A stretch of DNA of 15,076 nucleotides from Pseudomonadota bacterium. GTDB taxonomy: Bacteria > Pseudomonadota > Gammaproteobacteria > Burkholderiales > Thiobacillaceae. Where the stretch lies: contig JAJXXS010000153.1 of the NCBI GenBank assembly GCA_021780975.1, positions 1 through 15,076 of the forward strand, given 5' to 3'. Below the pieces are notes generated by a model. It worked only from the letters and a program-made list of their open reading frames with translations. It was not told the origin of the DNA and did not search any database. Shown piece after piece: positions 14,653 to 15,076 of the stretch (position 1 is the first letter of the stretch; each line of letters begins with the position of its first letter). A program made the translations under genes and the position numbers.

Positions 14653-14788
14653 TACTCCGGTTGAAAACGGCCTTGCAACCGCAAGCCGGGTTTGCTGGAA
14701 GGGTTGGCTCGAGGTTTCTGGTCTCCGACCGATGGCTCTCCTCCTTACTCGAGCATTTTGCGACGGCGCCTGCGGGCGCCGTTTTTTT
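14653..14788 (+). ncRNA. Candidate FliA-dependent small RNA with anti-Shine-Dalgarno motif
   Basis: This is an inferred small RNA of about 135 nt in a 358-bp stretch (14531-14888) that has no supported protein gene. It starts 7 nt after a sigma-28 promoter and ends in a strong intrinsic terminator. Predicted elements, in order: a bulged hairpin at 14668-14688 (CTTGC/GCAAG around loop AACC, extended by CGG/CCG); a long-range stem GCTCGAG (14707-14713) with CTCGAGC (14748-14754); inside it a small hairpin GGTC-TCC-GACC (14720-14730); and the pyrimidine-rich CTCTCCTCCTT (14736-14746). The last contains CCUCCUU, the same as the 16S rRNA anti-Shine-Dalgarno tail, so it could bind ribosome binding sites. 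The 5' end is estimated. I do not recognise it as a named RNA family. It would be antisense to any rfb leader that starts upstream of it. Confidence 0.65.
14763..14788 (+). terminator. Strong intrinsic terminator of the candidate small RNA
   Basis: ACGGCGCC (14763-14770) pairs perfectly with GGCGCCGT (14775-14782) around loop TGCG, and seven T residues (14782-14788) follow. This is a textbook rho-independent terminator. Its orientation supports a plus-strand transcript even though no plus-strand protein gene lies within several kilobases upstream. Confidence 0.9.
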
Positions 14789-14833
14789 CATACCCTTGCC
14801 ATGCACTCGCATCAACATCTTCCGTTTTCACCC

Positions 14834-14862
14834 TTGAGCATGCGGAGCACATGAGGTATCGT
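14834..14862 (+). promoter_or_regulatory. Possible sigma-70 promoter of the permease gene
   Basis: TTGAGC (14834-14839), a 17-nt spacer and TATCGT (14857-14862) each match four of six consensus bases with ideal spacing. They end 26 nt before the permease ATG, downstream of the small-RNA terminator. The match is moderate and use is inferred. Confidence 0.35.
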
Positions 14863-14888
14863 CGCCGCGCCCTCTTCTCTCCGGCGCC

Positions 14889-15076
14889 ATGACCCTGCTG
14901 CCGCGCATCGCCTTCCCTCTGCCGAACCGGCGCGATCTGGTCGCCCTGCCCCTGGTATTGGCGCTGCTGTTCGTTCTCGCCCATGCCACGCGCCAGATGG
15001 CGGTGCCCTTTACGCTCGGCGAGCCCCTCGCCATTTCGAGTCAGCCGGATCACCTCCCCGCCTATGCCCTGTATAC
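14889..15076 (+). CDS. ABC transporter permease, NitT/TauT-like, N-terminal fragment
   Basis: Only the first 62 codons are in the window; the gene runs off the right edge. The visible protein begins MTLLPRIAFPLPNRRDLVAL, has a hydrophobic membrane segment at about residues 17-33, and continues ATRQMAVPFTLGEPLAISSQP and LPAYALY. I recognise this opening as that of the large, two-module permeases of nitrate/sulfonate/taurine-type ABC importers in betaproteobacteria (from memory), about twice the length of a standard permease. The substrate cannot be told. The ATG at 14889 is the only ATG in frame after an in-frame stop at 14835-14837. No ribosome binding site is visible, so the start is somewhat uncertain. 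Confidence 0.7.
   Translation, partial: MTLLPRIAFPLPNRRDLVALPLVLALLFVLAHATRQMAVPFTLGEPLAISSQPDHLPAYALY

Noticed and set aside
14582..14818. A 78-codon minus-strand reading frame covering the intergenic region in front of rfbB.
   Set aside because: It is fully antisense to the promoter, stems and terminator of the candidate small RNA, has no good ribosome binding site, and resembles no family I know. If similar 'hypothetical proteins' exist in databases, conservation of the RNA would explain them.

Overview
The window is GC-rich, densely packed chromosomal DNA. Gene content and order suggest a betaproteobacterium, perhaps of the Rhodocyclales/Nitrosomonadales type. The main pointers are the block PHP phosphatase - YciO - M50 protease - TrpS, the block YciB - YciI - BolA - parvulin, an rmlBACD cassette, and the start of a two-module NitT/TauT-type permease. 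This placement rests on protein character and synteny from memory, not on a database search.

Region 1 (11-5920, minus strand). A translationally coupled housekeeping operon reads from the middle of the window towards its left end: an RNase AM-like PHP phosphatase, YciO (YrdC fold), an M50 site-2-type membrane protease, and a long tryptophanyl-tRNA synthetase with a putative [4Fe-4S] cysteine motif. Behind it lies a Lon-family protease with its own heat-shock (sigma-32)-like promoter.

Region 2 (6046-8335, plus strand). A divergent operon holds yciB, a YciI-like gene, bolA and a secreted parvulin-type prolyl isomerase. An intrinsic terminator or attenuator follows, and then a single hfq gene with a two-residue loop insertion.

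Region 3 (8348-9523, minus strand). A YibF-like glutathione S-transferase and msrA form a small operon behind a promoter with a perfect TATAAT. It converges on hfq across a 12-bp perfect inverted repeat.

Region 4 (9622-14530, minus strand). These are nucleotide-sugar genes for surface polysaccharide. rfbB-rfbA-rfbC-rfbD make dTDP-L-rhamnose and overlap through ATGA, TGATG and GTGA junctions. After an AT-rich gap comes manC, which makes GDP-mannose. No glycosyltransferase, Wzx or Wzy gene is in the window.

Region 5 (14531-15076). The 358-bp stretch between rfbB and the permease has no convincing protein gene but is the most interesting part of the window. On the plus strand it carries a near-perfect FliA (sigma-28) promoter, then about 135 nt of structured sequence containing an anti-Shine-Dalgarno CUCUCCUCCUU element, then a strong intrinsic terminator. 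This reads as a free-standing flagellar-sigma-controlled small RNA. A possible minus-strand terminator sits between it and rfbB. The window ends in the first 62 codons of an ABC-transporter permease.
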